Positions 26,260 to 34,980 of a DNA stretch of 64,000 nucleotides are shown here, in pieces. Within the stretch, counting starts at the first letter, position 1, and every line of letters begins with the position of its first letter. Position numbers and translations under genes: made by a program. Location of the stretch: positions 129,553-193,552 of the forward strand of contig JAGAJO010000004.1 of NCBI GenBank assembly GCA_017626015.1, given 5' to 3'. Source of the stretch: Ruminococcus sp. GTDB lineage: Bacteria > Bacillota > Clostridia > Oscillospirales > Ruminococcaceae. The notes beneath the pieces were generated by a model that did not search any database, was not told the DNA's origin, and saw nothing but the letters and a program-made list of their open reading frames with translations.

Positions 26260-26280
26260 GCTGTCTCAGACAGCACTCCT
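26260..26280 (-). promoter_or_regulatory. Hairpin between Shine-Dalgarno and start of the activase gene
   Basis: On the transcript AGGAG is followed by GCTGTC-tga-GACAGC and then the ATG at 26250. The linear spacing of 25 nt is too long, but folding the 15-nt hairpin would leave about 10 nt, a normal spacing. Confidence 0.6.
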
Positions 26281-26311
26281 TTCCTGAATCAGAATTTAAC
26301 GATACAAAATA

Positions 26312-26340
26312 ATTATATCACATTTTGTCTGAAAATACAA
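26312..26340 (-). promoter_or_regulatory. Sigma-A promoter of the activase operon
   Basis: Minus strand TTGTAT, 17-bp spacer, TATAAT, about 60 bp before the ATG. Confidence 0.75.
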
Positions 26341-26361
26341 TAGCAGAAATGTGAAAATTCA

Positions 26362-26415
26362 AAGGACTTAAAATACAGTTTTATCTGCATTTTAAGTCCT
26401 TGTCTTTGTTTTTTG
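26362..26415 (+). terminator. Strong hairpin with T-rich tail, orphan
   Basis: AAGGACTTAAAATACAG / CTGCATTTTAAGTCCTT (one mismatch) followed on the plus strand by a T-rich stretch. No plus-strand gene ends upstream, so its owner is unclear; it may stop antisense transcription or act in the minus direction for the histidine kinase operon. Confidence 0.55.
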
Positions 26416-26523
26416 CTTTATGCAAAATTTGCCGTGTCATGACGGCTCCCGTTTTGAGCCTGACCGACGCAGTTCAGCTATGATCCCGTTGGAGGTCCTG
26501 CTTTTTTGCAAGCAGATCTTAAT

Positions 26524-29079
26524 TTATTTTTCAAAGTAGACGCTCAGTATGCGGGTAAGCTCCTTAATGTCGATAGGCTTAGCTACATGGGAATTCATAC
26601 CGTGATCCATGCACCTCTTTATATCCTCCGAAAAGGCGTCCGCCGTCATAGCGATGATCGGAATTGAGGAGGCGTCGGGACGATCCATGCTGCGTATCAT
26701 GTCTGTTGCTTCGTATCCGTTCTTAACAGGCATACGGATATCCATAAGTATTGCGTCATAGTAGCCCACAGGTGAGTTTTGGAACCTATCCGCACACTCC
26801 TGTCCGTTTTCAGCCCAATCCAGCTCCAGTCCCAATTCCTTCAGAAGCTCGCTGGCGATCTCCCAGTTCAGCTCGTTATCCTCTGCCAGAAGAACACGTT
26901 TTCCGCTGAAATCGACGCTTTGTTTCTCCGGCGCTGACGCTTTTTCGGGAGAATCCACATAAGGCTTCAGTCCATAATACAGGGTAGACTTGAACAGAGG
27001 CTTGGACAGGAATCCGCTGATGCCCGCTTCACGTGCCTCAGCTTCGATCTCGCTGAAATCGTAAGCTGATATGAGTAGGATAGGTACGTCGTTGCCGAGC
27101 TGCTTTCGCAGTTCCTTTGCCGTTTTTATACCGTCCATGCCCGGCAGCTTAAAATCGAGCAGGATAATGTGATAATCATTATGGATCTTATGGTGCTCAT
27201 TTACCATACGGACCGCACTTTCGCCGTCCAATGCCCAGTCTGCACGGATACCGATAGACTTCAGCGAATCCGTTGTGCTTTCGCAGAGCTGCTGATCATC
27301 ATCGACTACCAGCATTGTAAAGTCGGGAAGTATCATATCCTCTTCCTGCTCGGAGGTGCGTTCAAAGTCAAGGGTCACATTAAATTCGGTTCCGACTCCC
27401 TGTATGCTCTTTACGTCGATATTACCTCCCATTGCTTCTACGATATACTTTGTGATTGCCATTCCCAGACCTGTTCCTTCGGTCTTCTGGACACGCTTGT
27501 TATCCTCTCTTATGAAGGAATCGTAGATATGCTTCATAAATTCCTCAGACATACCTATACCGGTGTCTTTTACAGTCAGTATTATTCTGACATAGTCATC
27601 GCCCTTCGGTGATTCCTGTTCATGCAGTGATACTTCGATTGAACCGCCTTCCGGAGTGAATTTGATCGCATTGGACAGCAGATTGATGATCACCTGATTG
27701 AGACGCACGCTGTCGCACAGCACATTTTCGGATGAGATGTTGTATATAAATACGTCAAATCTTTGTTTTTTTGACTTGACCTGAGGCTGGACGATGCTGA
27801 CAATGCTGTCCATTATATCACGCAGGGAAACAAGCTCAACGTTCAGAGTCATTTTACCGCTTTCTATTTTTGACATATCCAGCACGTCGTTGATAAGTCC
27901 CAGCAGATGCTTACTTGACGTAACGATCTTTTTCAGGCAATTTTCAACACGGGACTTATCGTCGATATTCGTCATAGCAATGGTTGTCATACCTACGATA
28001 GCGTTCATGGGCGTTCGTATATCGTGGCTCATGTTGGACAGGAATTCGCTCTTTGATCTGTTGGCTTCCTCCGCAGACTGCTTTGCTTCCTCAAGATCCT
28101 GTAGCTGCGCCTTGCTCATTCGGAAGTATTTTATAAATATTAAAAGAAGTACCGTCAGTATCAGTGTACAGCATATCAGGAATACGACCAGAGACTGCTT
28201 ACTCTGCATTTCCACAGCTTCGTCAAGTGTTCCGTACGGCAGTATCGTGAGTACATACCACTCCGAAGAAGGCAGGCTTGAACAGTACATCTGAAGCCGT
28301 TTGCCATTCATTTTAAACATGGCGGAGTAGTCCTTGCCGCTTTCCATCGCTTCCTGCAATTCTGTAATAAACTGCTCCACGCTGTCCTTTCCGGATACTT
28401 CTTCGTAAAGCGCTCTGGCACGGTCAAAATAATTATCTCTGTATGCGCCTTTGCTGCGAACAACGAAGCTTCCGTCCCTGCGTATGACAAATGAGTACAG
28501 CAGTGCTTCCTCATCATCCAGCGACAGTGTTTCGCTTATGTATTCGATCGGCATTCTGCCTGCAATGGCAATGCTTGTTTTTCCGTCCTGCATTTTTGTC
28601 TCAAAGGGAGTGCCTATAATGGCTGACTGTTTTCCTTCAGAGTTGACGCCTACGGATATCGACCGAGCTCCGTTACGCATAGCTTTGAGGAATTTATCGG
28701 CATTGACCGAAGCTATCTGGTCGCCGAAGATCATCTCGAAGCTTCCGTCGTCAAAATAAAAAGCCAGGGCCTCCAATCCCCTGATCTTTGCGTTATATTC
28801 CAGCCAATCCCTCATTTCCTGCGTATCCTCCCGGGTATCTGTCGGGAGAGTTTTTACAAGCGTATCCAGCTGCGTCAGACGCAGATCGATCATAGTTGAG
28901 AAATGCTTGGAAATTCTCTCGTTCATGCTTGCCATATAAACGCTGCCCACCTGGTTTATGGTCTTTTCGCTCTGTGTATTCATGTAGACCGCCAGAAAGG
29001 AAAAAATGCCGATGCACACGATACCGATAAGTATCATGCTTCTTCTTAGGAAATGTGTGATTTTATATTGCTTGCTCAT
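26524..29079 (-). CDS. Hybrid sensor histidine kinase with two receiver domains
   Basis: Start set at ATG 29079 (MSKQYKITHF), 7 bases after GCGGAGG; the frame extends 54 bases upstream without such a site. 851 residues: transmembrane helix ~14-33, an outward sensor domain of about 245 residues resembling Cache sensors, second helix ~295-318, HisKA with SNMSHDIRTPMNA (His352), HATPase with NLLSNAIKFTPEG, DTGIGM and GTGLGMAI, then two receivers with phospho-acceptors Asp642 (IILLDFKLPGMDG) and Asp780 (AILMDIRMPVKNG). It senses an unknown external ligand and passes phosphate through a relay. The Hpt protein and the REC-HD-GYP protein encoded just upstream in the same operon are the obvious next steps. 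Confidence 0.93.
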   Translation of the reverse strand: MSKQYKITHFLRRSMILIGIVCIGIFSFLAVYMNTQSEKTINQVGSVYMASMNERISKHFSTMIDLRLTQLDTLVKTLPTDTREDTQEMRDWLEYNAKIRGLEALAFYFDDGSFEMIFGDQIASVNADKFLKAMRNGARSISVGVNSEGKQSAIIGTPFETKMQDGKTSIAIAGRMPIEYISETLSLDDEEALLYSFVIRRDGSFVVRSKGAYRDNYFDRARALYEEVSGKDSVEQFITELQEAMESGKDYSAMFKMNGKRLQMYCSSLPSSEWYVLTILPYGTLDEAVEMQSKQSLVVFLICCTLILTVLLLIFIKYFRMSKAQLQDLEEAKQSAEEANRSKSEFLSNMSHDIRTPMNAIVGMTTIAMTNIDDKSRVENCLKKIVTSSKHLLGLINDVLDMSKIESGKMTLNVELVSLRDIMDSIVSIVQPQVKSKKQRFDVFIYNISSENVLCDSVRLNQVIINLLSNAIKFTPEGGSIEVSLHEQESPKGDDYVRIILTVKDTGIGMSEEFMKHIYDSFIREDNKRVQKTEGTGLGMAITKYIVEAMGGNIDVKSIQGVGTEFNVTLDFERTSEQEEDMILPDFTMLVVDDDQQLCESTTDSLKSIGIRADWALDGESAVRMVNEHHKIHNDYHIILLDFKLPGMDGIKTAKELRKQLGNDVPILLISAYDFSEIEAEAREAGISGFLSKPLFKSTLYYGLKPYVDSPEKASAPEKQSVDFSGKRVLLAEDNELNWEIASELLKELGLELDWAENGQECADRFQNSPVGYYDAILMDIRMPVKNGYEATDMIRSMDRPDASSIPIIAMTADAFSEDIKRCMDHGMNSHVAKPIDIKELTRILSVYFEK

Positions 29080-29119
29080 ATTACTGCCTCCGCAATTATA
29101 TTGCAGCATAAAAATATTT

Positions 29120-29473
29120 TTACTGCTGATCAAGTAATTCTATTGCGCAAACTATCTGCTCGTAATCGGTCTTTACCTGCTGATAATAGGAATCGCTGTC
29201 GGGCTTCTTACCACCTCTGAGAGCTTCCGTAATCTCATACGACGATTTGTAGAGCCGTTCAAATCCAAGGTTCTGACAAAGTCCTTTGATAGTATGGGCA
29301 GCACGGAAAGCTTCCTCGTAGTTTTCATCTTCAAGAGATCGGGTCAACAGGTCAAACGTCGGATCGTTTTTAAATTTCAATATAAATTTTTTAACGCGTT
29401 CTTCCTTTAGCATTCTGGAAATAACGCCTTCGTAATCGCCGCCGAACATCTCAAAGCATTCTTTCAAAGTCAT
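29120..29473 (-). CDS. Histidine phosphotransfer (Hpt) protein of the relay operon
   Basis: 117 residues, single Hpt domain. The site is AAHTIKGLCQNLGF, with His60 as phosphate carrier and the conserved K.L...GF pattern. It lies 14 bp after the REC-HD-GYP gene and 40 bp before the hybrid kinase gene, so it most likely moves phosphate from the kinase's receivers to the HD-GYP protein's receiver. It resembles the Hpt protein at 2013-2357 in length and His position but the sequences differ widely. Confidence 0.9.
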   Translation of the reverse strand: MTLKECFEMFGGDYEGVISRMLKEERVKKFILKFKNDPTFDLLTRSLEDENYEEAFRAAHTIKGLCQNLGFERLYKSSYEITEALRGGKKPDSDSYYQQVKTDYEQIVCAIELLDQQ

Positions 29474-29487
29474 ATATTTCCCTCCGT

Positions 29488-30618
29488 TTATACAATATTC
29501 TCATTTTTCAGAACTTCCTTGGTAAGATATTCGGCTTCCTTGGAAATGCTTATTATGTCACGTCTTTCATCGGTCTCGCCTAAAAGCGATGATCTGATAT
29601 GATCCGAGCATTCTACCAGGCATTCGAGAAGTATCGGATTAAACGTTCCGCATTCGCCGTTCATTATCATCTCAATGGCTTTTTCATGAGAATAGGCTTT
29701 CTTATGGCAGCGCTCGCTTGTAAGCGCATCGTATACGTCTGCTATGGACACTATCTGGGCTGAGATAGGGATCTCGTCTCCTTTAAGACCGTCCGGATAT
29801 CCCTTTCCGTCATAGCGCTCATGGTGCCAGCGGCAGATCTCATGGGCGAACTTTATAAGCGGCTCGTCCTTATAAATTTCTATCTGCGACAGCATCTTTG
29901 CTCCCGCTGCGGAATGCGTTTTCATGATGGCAAATTCCTCTGGCGTAAACCGTCCGGGCTTGTTGAGTATTTCATCGGGGATAGAAATTTTTCCGATATC
30001 ATGCAGGGCGGAAGCGCTGGATATCATTATTATATCGCTGATGTTAAGAGGATATTTGTCAGTTTTCCTTATAAGGTGTTTCAGAAGGATCTCCGTTATT
30101 ATCTGGATATGCACTACGTGCAGTCCGCTCTCGCCGTTACGGAATTCAACTATATGACTGAGAATATTTATCATCAGATCGTTGCTTTTTTCTCTTTCAT
30201 AAATTTGTTCCGCTACAATGTCGATCAGCTTCTGCTGCTTGGCATACAGCATTATCGTATTATGAATACGGTTTTTAACGATAGTCTCGTCATACGGACG
30301 TGTTATATAATCTGTAGATCCCAGCTTAAAGGAACGGTGCATAGTTTCAGGATTATTTTCAGAGGATATAGTAATTACCGGTATATTGTTTATCAGCTCT
30401 TCACGGTTCATAAATTGCAGCACGTCAAAGCCGTTCACATTCGGCATTACAAGATCAAGAAGAATGATCGATAACTCAGAGCCGTATTGCTGTATGACAT
30501 CAATACCTTCACTGCCGTCGCATGCTTCAAGGACTTCGTATTTATCACAAAGCATATCCGCAAGAATTCCTCTGTTCAGCTCAGAATCGTCTATTATCAA
30601 AACTTTTCTCTTTTCCAT
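29488..30618 (-). CDS. Response regulator with HD-GYP domain (probable cyclic-di-GMP phosphodiesterase)
   Basis: 376 residues: receiver domain 1-125 with DD at 10-11 and phospho-acceptor Asp55 (IILLDLVMPN), then an HD-GYP domain with HDIGK (206-210) and HHERYDGKGYPDGL (265-278), both intact. HD-GYP enzymes hydrolyse cyclic-di-GMP, so the phosphorelay likely controls second-messenger level, and through it surface attachment or motility. First gene of a three-gene operon (regulator, Hpt, hybrid kinase). Its transcript begins about 300 nt upstream, with a terminator-like hairpin in the leader. ATG 30618 has AAAGGAG 8 bases upstream. Confidence 0.92.
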   Translation of the reverse strand: MEKRKVLIIDDSELNRGILADMLCDKYEVLEACDGSEGIDVIQQYGSELSIILLDLVMPNVNGFDVLQFMNREELINNIPVITISSENNPETMHRSFKLGSTDYITRPYDETIVKNRIHNTIMLYAKQQKLIDIVAEQIYEREKSNDLMINILSHIVEFRNGESGLHVVHIQIITEILLKHLIRKTDKYPLNISDIIMISSASALHDIGKISIPDEILNKPGRFTPEEFAIMKTHSAAGAKMLSQIEIYKDEPLIKFAHEICRWHHERYDGKGYPDGLKGDEIPISAQIVSIADVYDALTSERCHKKAYSHEKAIEMIMNGECGTFNPILLECLVECSDHIRSSLLGETDERRDIISISKEAEYLTKEVLKNENIV

Positions 30619-30925
30619 TGGGTACTCCTTTGTATTAAATTATTTTTTTCGGTACGAAACGTCAATACGATAAAAAGACTGCTCACATATGAGGCAGCCT
30701 GTTACTTTGATTTTATACTTGCCGCTGATGCAGATTTCAATAAAAGGACTAAGACCTTCATACGTTTTAGCTGCGTAAAGGATTACAGCAAAAGCACGCC
30801 GGCGCATGACAGAAAAGACATATAGGCAGATGAAAATAAGCCGGAAATTTATTTAGGCTTGCGGCAGCAGCAAAAATATAATAACCAGTTGACTGTCATA
30901 TTGATATTTCGTCTCCATATAACCG
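30619..30925 (-). promoter_or_regulatory. Long leader of the REC-HD-GYP operon, candidate attenuator
   Basis: From the -10 element at 30931-30936 to the start codon is about 310 nt without a long frame. About 55-80 nt before the ATG there is a terminator-like hairpin with a T-run (30672-30700). The upstream part has an AAGCC / GGCTT stem near 30855. The layout, with a sensing region followed by a terminator, is that of a riboswitch or other attenuation control; the conserved cores of GEMM-I and other riboswitches I know were looked for and not found. Confidence 0.45.
30672..30700 (-). terminator. Internal terminator in REC-HD-GYP leader
   Basis: Minus strand GGCTGC-c-TCA / TGA-GCAGTC followed by TTTTTAT. 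It lies inside the leader, downstream of the promoter and upstream of the gene. Confidence 0.6.
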
Positions 30926-30930
30926 ATGTA

Positions 30931-30959
30931 ATTATATCATATTTCAATCTTTTAGTCAA
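30931..30959 (-). promoter_or_regulatory. Sigma-A promoter of the phosphorelay operon
   Basis: Minus strand TTGACT, 17-bp spacer, TATAAT. Confidence 0.82.
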
Positions 30960-31298
30960 GAGTCTGACACGCTGTTTCACAGGTATCGGCGCATAAATCT
31001 ATCAAATTTTCGATGGGTTTAAATATACCTAACAGGATATTCATAATTGCAGATATGTCCCGGATCTCGCCAAAGGCAGGAAGTGTCTTAAATGTAAATT
31101 AATGCGAAAACAGCCATTACAAAACGGCTGCCCGGGTTGTCAAAAAAATCCACACAAAGCAAATAAGGGGCAGTCCTATATAGTAGGGCATATGCCCAAA
31201 TTCACCTTATACTGAACTTCTGTGTATGGGGATTTTGCTCCTGCGAAGAGCGAAACCCCTGTATGTTCTTTAAATTCCCGATGTTTTTTTTACAGACT
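30960..31298. other. Noncoding region with several hairpins, no gene recognised
   Basis: Part of the 733-bp gap 30619-31351. It holds an imperfect stem CAGCC / GGCTG near 31110, GGGCATATGCCC near 31187, and a 12-bp hairpin GGGG-A-TTTTGCTC / GAGCGAAACCCC at 31228-31259. No frame with a ribosome site was seen. It may be decayed repeat sequence, since a copy of the dispersed repeat begins at 31299, or it may encode a small RNA. Confidence 0.35.
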
Positions 31299-31351
31299 GA
31301 ACGTATCTCTCCCCTCCGAAGGCGGGAAGAGATACATTGATCAGCATTTTC
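31299..31351 (-). repeat. Dispersed intergenic repeat, copy with hairpin (left half)
   Basis: On the minus strand it reads AAAATGCTGATCAATGTATC and continues into the hairpin arms TCTTCCCGCC / GGGGAGAGAT, as in the full copy at 57342-57464. It abuts the stop codon of the amylase gene and may act as its terminator. Confidence 0.75.
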
Positions 31352-32662
31352 TTATCTTTCCATTTTCCATACCTCGACAGAGCAGGGCTTAAGCTCACTG
31401 CCTCCTCCGAAATCATGTACCGTTCCCGTGATAAGCTCGTCGGCTCTGCCGCATCTGGCGTCAAAATGCGCTGTATACGGCTGATCGTCGGCGTTTATCG
31501 CAACAAGGATCCTTTCTCCCTCATATTCTCTTTCAATTATGCACTGCTTGTTTGTCAGTACCGGGATAGTAACGGATCCGTAGCAAAGAGCCTTGCTCTC
31601 ACGGTGTATTTTTGCGAGCTTTGATATCAGCTCTGTCAGGTCGTTCCACTCAGGCTTGTCAAAGGATACTCTCAGTGCAGGATCTCCCTCGCTCTTGTTA
31701 GCCTTCGTGCCCCATTCCGAGCCGTAATATACGCATGGAATACCCGGCATTGCAAAAAGCATTCCGTATATCAGCGGCAGATGCTTTTCATTGGTGAGCT
31801 GGCTGGCAATACGTGATACGTCGTGATTATCCACGAAGCAGAGGAGATGCTTTCCTCTGTATCTGCACCAGTTCTCAGGACCGAACTGATTTTTGATAGA
31901 GTGGCAGATCTCAAACATATTCATGCTGTTAAAGCTGGAATACAGTCCCTTGTAGCACTCATAGTTCGTGCATGAGTGGAGCATTTCGTCGTTTACCCAG
32001 CGTGCGTAGTCGCCGTGAAGAAGCTCGCCGATAAGGACGAAATCCTCCTTGACCCAATTTGCGTGCTGTCTGAGTCTTTTAAGAAAATCAAAGCTGAGGC
32101 AGTATGCCACATCAAGGCGCAGTCCGTCGATATCAAATTCCCTTACCCATTGAGTAACGCATTCCAGAATATGATCGACTACCTGAGGATTGTTAAGGTT
32201 GAGCTTTACAAGGTCGTAGTGACCCTCCCAGCCCTCGTACCACAGTCCGTCGTTGTAGTTGCTGTTTCCGCCGAAGTTGATGTTGAACCAGTCCTTATAG
32301 GGAGAGCTTTCTCTGTTTTTAAGTACGTCCTGAAAAGCCCAGAAGCCTCTTCCCACATGGTTGAACACACCGTCTATAACGACCCTTATGCCTTCTTTAT
32401 GGAGAGCCTTGACGACTTCGGCAAAATCCTCGTTGGTACCGAGACGGCAGTCGATTTTTCTGTAATCTCTTGTGTTGTAGCCGTGTGTATCGGATTCAAA
32501 AATCGGGGAAAAATAAATTGCGTCGGCTCCCAGCTTTTTGATATGAGGTATCCAGTCGATGACTTTTGTTATCCTGCTTTCCTCTTTGCCGTCGTTCTCG
32601 AAGGGAGCGCCGCAGAAGCCGAGGGGGTAGATCTGATAAAAAACGCTTTCATAAGCCCACAT
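31352..32662 (-). CDS. GH13 alpha-amylase family glycoside hydrolase (cytoplasmic maltodextrin-active)
   Basis: Start set at ATG 32662 (MWAYESVFYQIYP), after AAAGGAAG; 436 residues. The four GH13 regions are present: DGVFNH, GLRLDVAY with nucleophile Asp184, IGELLHG with acid/base Glu213, and FVDNHD with Asp278. The N-terminus starts directly with the barrel (YQIYPLGF), so the N-terminal domain of classical neopullulanases is missing. There is no signal peptide. It probably trims maltodextrins or cyclodextrins taken into the cell. The C-terminal beta domain is short. A sigma-A promoter precedes it and a repeat element follows immediately. Confidence 0.9.
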   Translation of the reverse strand: MWAYESVFYQIYPLGFCGAPFENDGKEESRITKVIDWIPHIKKLGADAIYFSPIFESDTHGYNTRDYRKIDCRLGTNEDFAEVVKALHKEGIRVVIDGVFNHVGRGFWAFQDVLKNRESSPYKDWFNINFGGNSNYNDGLWYEGWEGHYDLVKLNLNNPQVVDHILECVTQWVREFDIDGLRLDVAYCLSFDFLKRLRQHANWVKEDFVLIGELLHGDYARWVNDEMLHSCTNYECYKGLYSSFNSMNMFEICHSIKNQFGPENWCRYRGKHLLCFVDNHDVSRIASQLTNEKHLPLIYGMLFAMPGIPCVYYGSEWGTKANKSEGDPALRVSFDKPEWNDLTELISKLAKIHRESKALCYGSVTIPVLTNKQCIIEREYEGERILVAINADDQPYTAHFDARCGRADELITGTVHDFGGGSELKPCSVEVWKMER

Positions 32663-32735
32663 ATTAACTAACTTCCTTTCATTATCGTGTTTGATGTTCC
32701 GCCAAATAGGGCAGTATTGATGAGTCACTTTTATT

Positions 32736-32764
32736 ATTATACCAAATTTCGGACAATTACTCAA
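32736..32764 (-). promoter_or_regulatory. Sigma-A promoter of the amylase gene
   Basis: Minus strand TTGAGT, 17-bp spacer, TATAAT, about 75 bp before the ATG. Confidence 0.7.
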
Positions 32765-32815
32765 TTCTCATTTTCAATCAATATTTCCAACACTTTTAGA
32801 TATTTTGCACAACTA

Positions 32816-32844
32816 TTGACAATTTTAAACCGCTGTGATATTAT
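32816..32844 (+). promoter_or_regulatory. Sigma-A promoter of the asparaginase gene
   Basis: TTGACA, 17-bp spacer, TATTAT. A deletion form of the dispersed repeat lies between it and the gene, in the leader. Confidence 0.78.
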
Positions 32845-32890
32845 ATTTATAACAAATATATTTAATATGTATTATTTTTTAATTCAAGGG

Positions 32891-32944
32891 AAATGCTGAT
32901 TACAATAGGTTTTAAAACAGCGATCTGATCGGCGCTTCCCAAGG
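32891..32944 (+). repeat. Dispersed intergenic repeat, internally deleted copy
   Basis: Left end AAATGCTGAT and right half TTTTAAAACAGCGAT-TGATC-G-GCTTCC are present; the hairpin part is missing compared with the copy at 57342-57464. It lies in the asparaginase leader. Confidence 0.65.
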
Positions 32945-32959
32945 ACGGGAGGAATGCAG

Positions 32960-33961
32960 ATGAAAAAAATACTGGTTCTTTTTACAGGCGGAACCATAGG
33001 CAGCGTTTCGGACGACGGGATAATCCACGTTGCCGGAGACGGAAAATTTTCGCTGATAAAGGCTTACCGTGAGCAGTTCGGCTGTGAAACGCAGTTTGAA
33101 TGCCGTCAGATACTGAACATTCTCAGTGAAAATATTCAGCTTCAGCATTGGGAGAGGATCGCTGAGATACTTTTTAACGTTGACTTCTCAAATTATGCGG
33201 GTATCATAATGACCCACGGCAGCGATACCCTTGCATATACCTCCGCATTTATAGGAATGTATTTCCGCCATATTGATATTCCGCTGTATATTATAGCCTC
33301 CAATAAGCCGCTGGGGGAAAAAGGCTCCAACGGACTTTTTAACTTTGCGGCGGCTGTTGAAAAGATCAAGGAAAACAAGTATTCCGGGATTTTTACTCTT
33401 TATGAAAAGGTGTATATTTCCACCAGACTTATACCTGCCGATACCTGCCGGGACAGATTTCAGGCATACGGCGAGGACGGCTGCAATGAATTTTCGGTCT
33501 TTCACGGTATCAACGAAAGCTGGCTTTCTCAGCCGAGGGAAAGATTTTTCACGCAAAAGCCGGAGCTTAAAAAGGGAGTTCTCAAGATAGACGGTTATCC
33601 CGGGATCGATTTTTCCTGTTACAGTATCGGAAATGACACGGCGGCGGTGCTTTATAACCCCTATCACAGCGGAACAGGCTGTACAGATATATCGGCAGGG
33701 GAAAATTATTCGCTGTGCAAATTCATTGAGAAATGTCTTATAAGGGATATCAAGGTATATATCTGCGGGATAAAGCCGGGCGGCGCTGTGTACAGCACTT
33801 TGCGGGATATTATCAAGGCTGGCTGTATACCGATGTATTCTATCAGCGATGTTGCCGCATACATGAAGCTTATTATCGCTTACAATCAGCGTGAATATCC
33901 GGTGGGAGAGGTTCTGCGCAGGAATCTCTATTTTGAGATCGTGGGGAAAAGCGTTAAATAA
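32960..33961 (+). CDS. ansA: Type I (cytoplasmic) L-asparaginase
   Basis: Start set at ATG 32960, 8 bases after GGGAGG; an ATG six bases earlier sits too close to that site. 333 residues without signal peptide. Family signatures are TGGTIGS at residues 9-15 (first catalytic Thr) and IIMTHGSDTLAYT near 79-91 (second Thr, Asp and the following Ser/Thr pair). The enzyme splits asparagine to aspartate and ammonia; the lack of an export signal points to the low-affinity cytoplasmic form. It has its own promoter and terminator. Side activity on glutamine cannot be judged. Confidence 0.88.
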   Translation: MKKILVLFTGGTIGSVSDDGIIHVAGDGKFSLIKAYREQFGCETQFECRQILNILSENIQLQHWERIAEILFNVDFSNYAGIIMTHGSDTLAYTSAFIGMYFRHIDIPLYIIASNKPLGEKGSNGLFNFAAAVEKIKENKYSGIFTLYEKVYISTRLIPADTCRDRFQAYGEDGCNEFSVFHGINESWLSQPRERFFTQKPELKKGVLKIDGYPGIDFSCYSIGNDTAAVLYNPYHSGTGCTDISAGENYSLCKFIEKCLIRDIKVYICGIKPGGAVYSTLRDIIKAGCIPMYSISDVAAYMKLIIAYNQREYPVGEVLRRNLYFEIVGKSVK

Positions 33962-33976
33962 TTTTATGAAAAAGCT

Positions 33977-34009
33977 AAGTCCGTCTGCGGGGTGCAGGCG
34001 GACTTTTTT
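33977..34009 (+). terminator. Terminator of the asparaginase gene
   Basis: AAGTCCGTCTGC / GCAGGCGGACTT stem followed by TTTTTT. Confidence 0.93.
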
Positions 34010-34012
34010 GGA

Positions 34013-34936
34013 TTACATTTTATCAAGTAACTCTTTGCGCTTTGTTTCAAATTCTTCCTGAGAGATAATGTTCTGGTCGAGGAGAGATTTGAGATCTTTT
34101 ATCTTGTCGGCAGCGGTCTGGTTCGTCTCGCCTGCTACCTGTACAATGGTGGGTGTTTTTGATGATTTTCCTGAATTTGCCCAAATAAGCATTGCGATCC
34201 AGCCAATAATGGTACACCCAAAGATTGCATTTAGCCAAGCGATCGGAGTAGTTTGCTCATGACTGTTACGTCTGGCAACCTTTGTCGGATACATATAAAG
34301 AATAAATAAGATTGCAAATCCAAGCGGTATGCCGCAAAGCGTTAAGACTTCCCAACCAAAGCCAGAAGGTATATCACAAGAGAAGTTTGGGGAAAGAAAT
34401 GCAGCGCTATCTATGTAACCATTTTCTTTAAGGATTCCTGCCCATGAGGGTCTAAAGTCATATTGAATTTTATTTGTAAGTTTATTATAATATGGATAGC
34501 TGAAGTGTTCCTCAATCGGATGTGGATTTTCAAAAAAGTAATCCATAACACTTTCATCATAAAAATCTTCTCCGAATGTTTCTATTCCTTGCCAATAGCC
34601 ACTCAAATCTTTGTTATCAGAATCCGCTTCGTATGTATCATATATTTCCTCCAATATAGAAGTGAACTTTTCAGTATGCAAAGCATTATAAATCTCTTTT
34701 GCCTGTGAATAATGGCTAACACAAATAATTATTGTGGTTATAATACAAGAAATAACTGAGATTATTATAAGCCTTATATAAATCTTTTTAAAGGCTTTAT
34801 CGTATTTTGTTTTCTTATTAACTCCGTATATATTTATATCATCTTGTAAAACTTCACTTTTTTTAGTTAGTTTTACAACGGATAATATAAATGCAATAGA
34901 AGTGACGATAATTGCTATTAACCCTAGATAAAACAT
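34013..34936 (-). CDS. Membrane protein with superinfection-immunity-like region and C-terminal SHOCT motif
   Basis: Start taken at ATG 34936, 10 bases after AGAAAGGA; GTG codons 6 and 24 bases upstream are alternatives. 307 residues with four hydrophobic segments. The third soluble section leads to HEQTTPIAWLNAIFGCTIIGWIAMLIWA, which matches the N.(L)(F/L)GCT.IGWI.AL.WA pattern of the phage superinfection immunity family (Pfam Imm_superinfect). The last ~32 residues, KIKDLKSLLDQNIISQEEFETKRKELL, are a SHOCT domain. The extracellular loop (about 85-185) is Tyr/Asp-rich. The gene is noticeably more AT-rich than its neighbours, as is the next gene. A role in blocking phage DNA entry is possible but inferred only from family names. 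Confidence 0.65.
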   Translation of the reverse strand: MFYLGLIAIIVTSIAFILSVVKLTKKSEVLQDDINIYGVNKKTKYDKAFKKIYIRLIIISVISCIITTIIICVSHYSQAKEIYNALHTEKFTSILEEIYDTYEADSDNKDLSGYWQGIETFGEDFYDESVMDYFFENPHPIEEHFSYPYYNKLTNKIQYDFRPSWAGILKENGYIDSAAFLSPNFSCDIPSGFGWEVLTLCGIPLGFAILFILYMYPTKVARRNSHEQTTPIAWLNAIFGCTIIGWIAMLIWANSGKSSKTPTIVQVAGETNQTAADKIKDLKSLLDQNIISQEEFETKRKELLDKM

Positions 34937-34980
34937 ATACACAAAATCCTTTCTTAACACTTATTAATTATAATATCGTT

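Noticed and set aside
30619-30925. GEMM-I cyclic-di-GMP riboswitch before the HD-GYP gene
   Set aside because: The conserved GGGCAAACC and GGACGCAAAGCC segments are not present on the leader strand.
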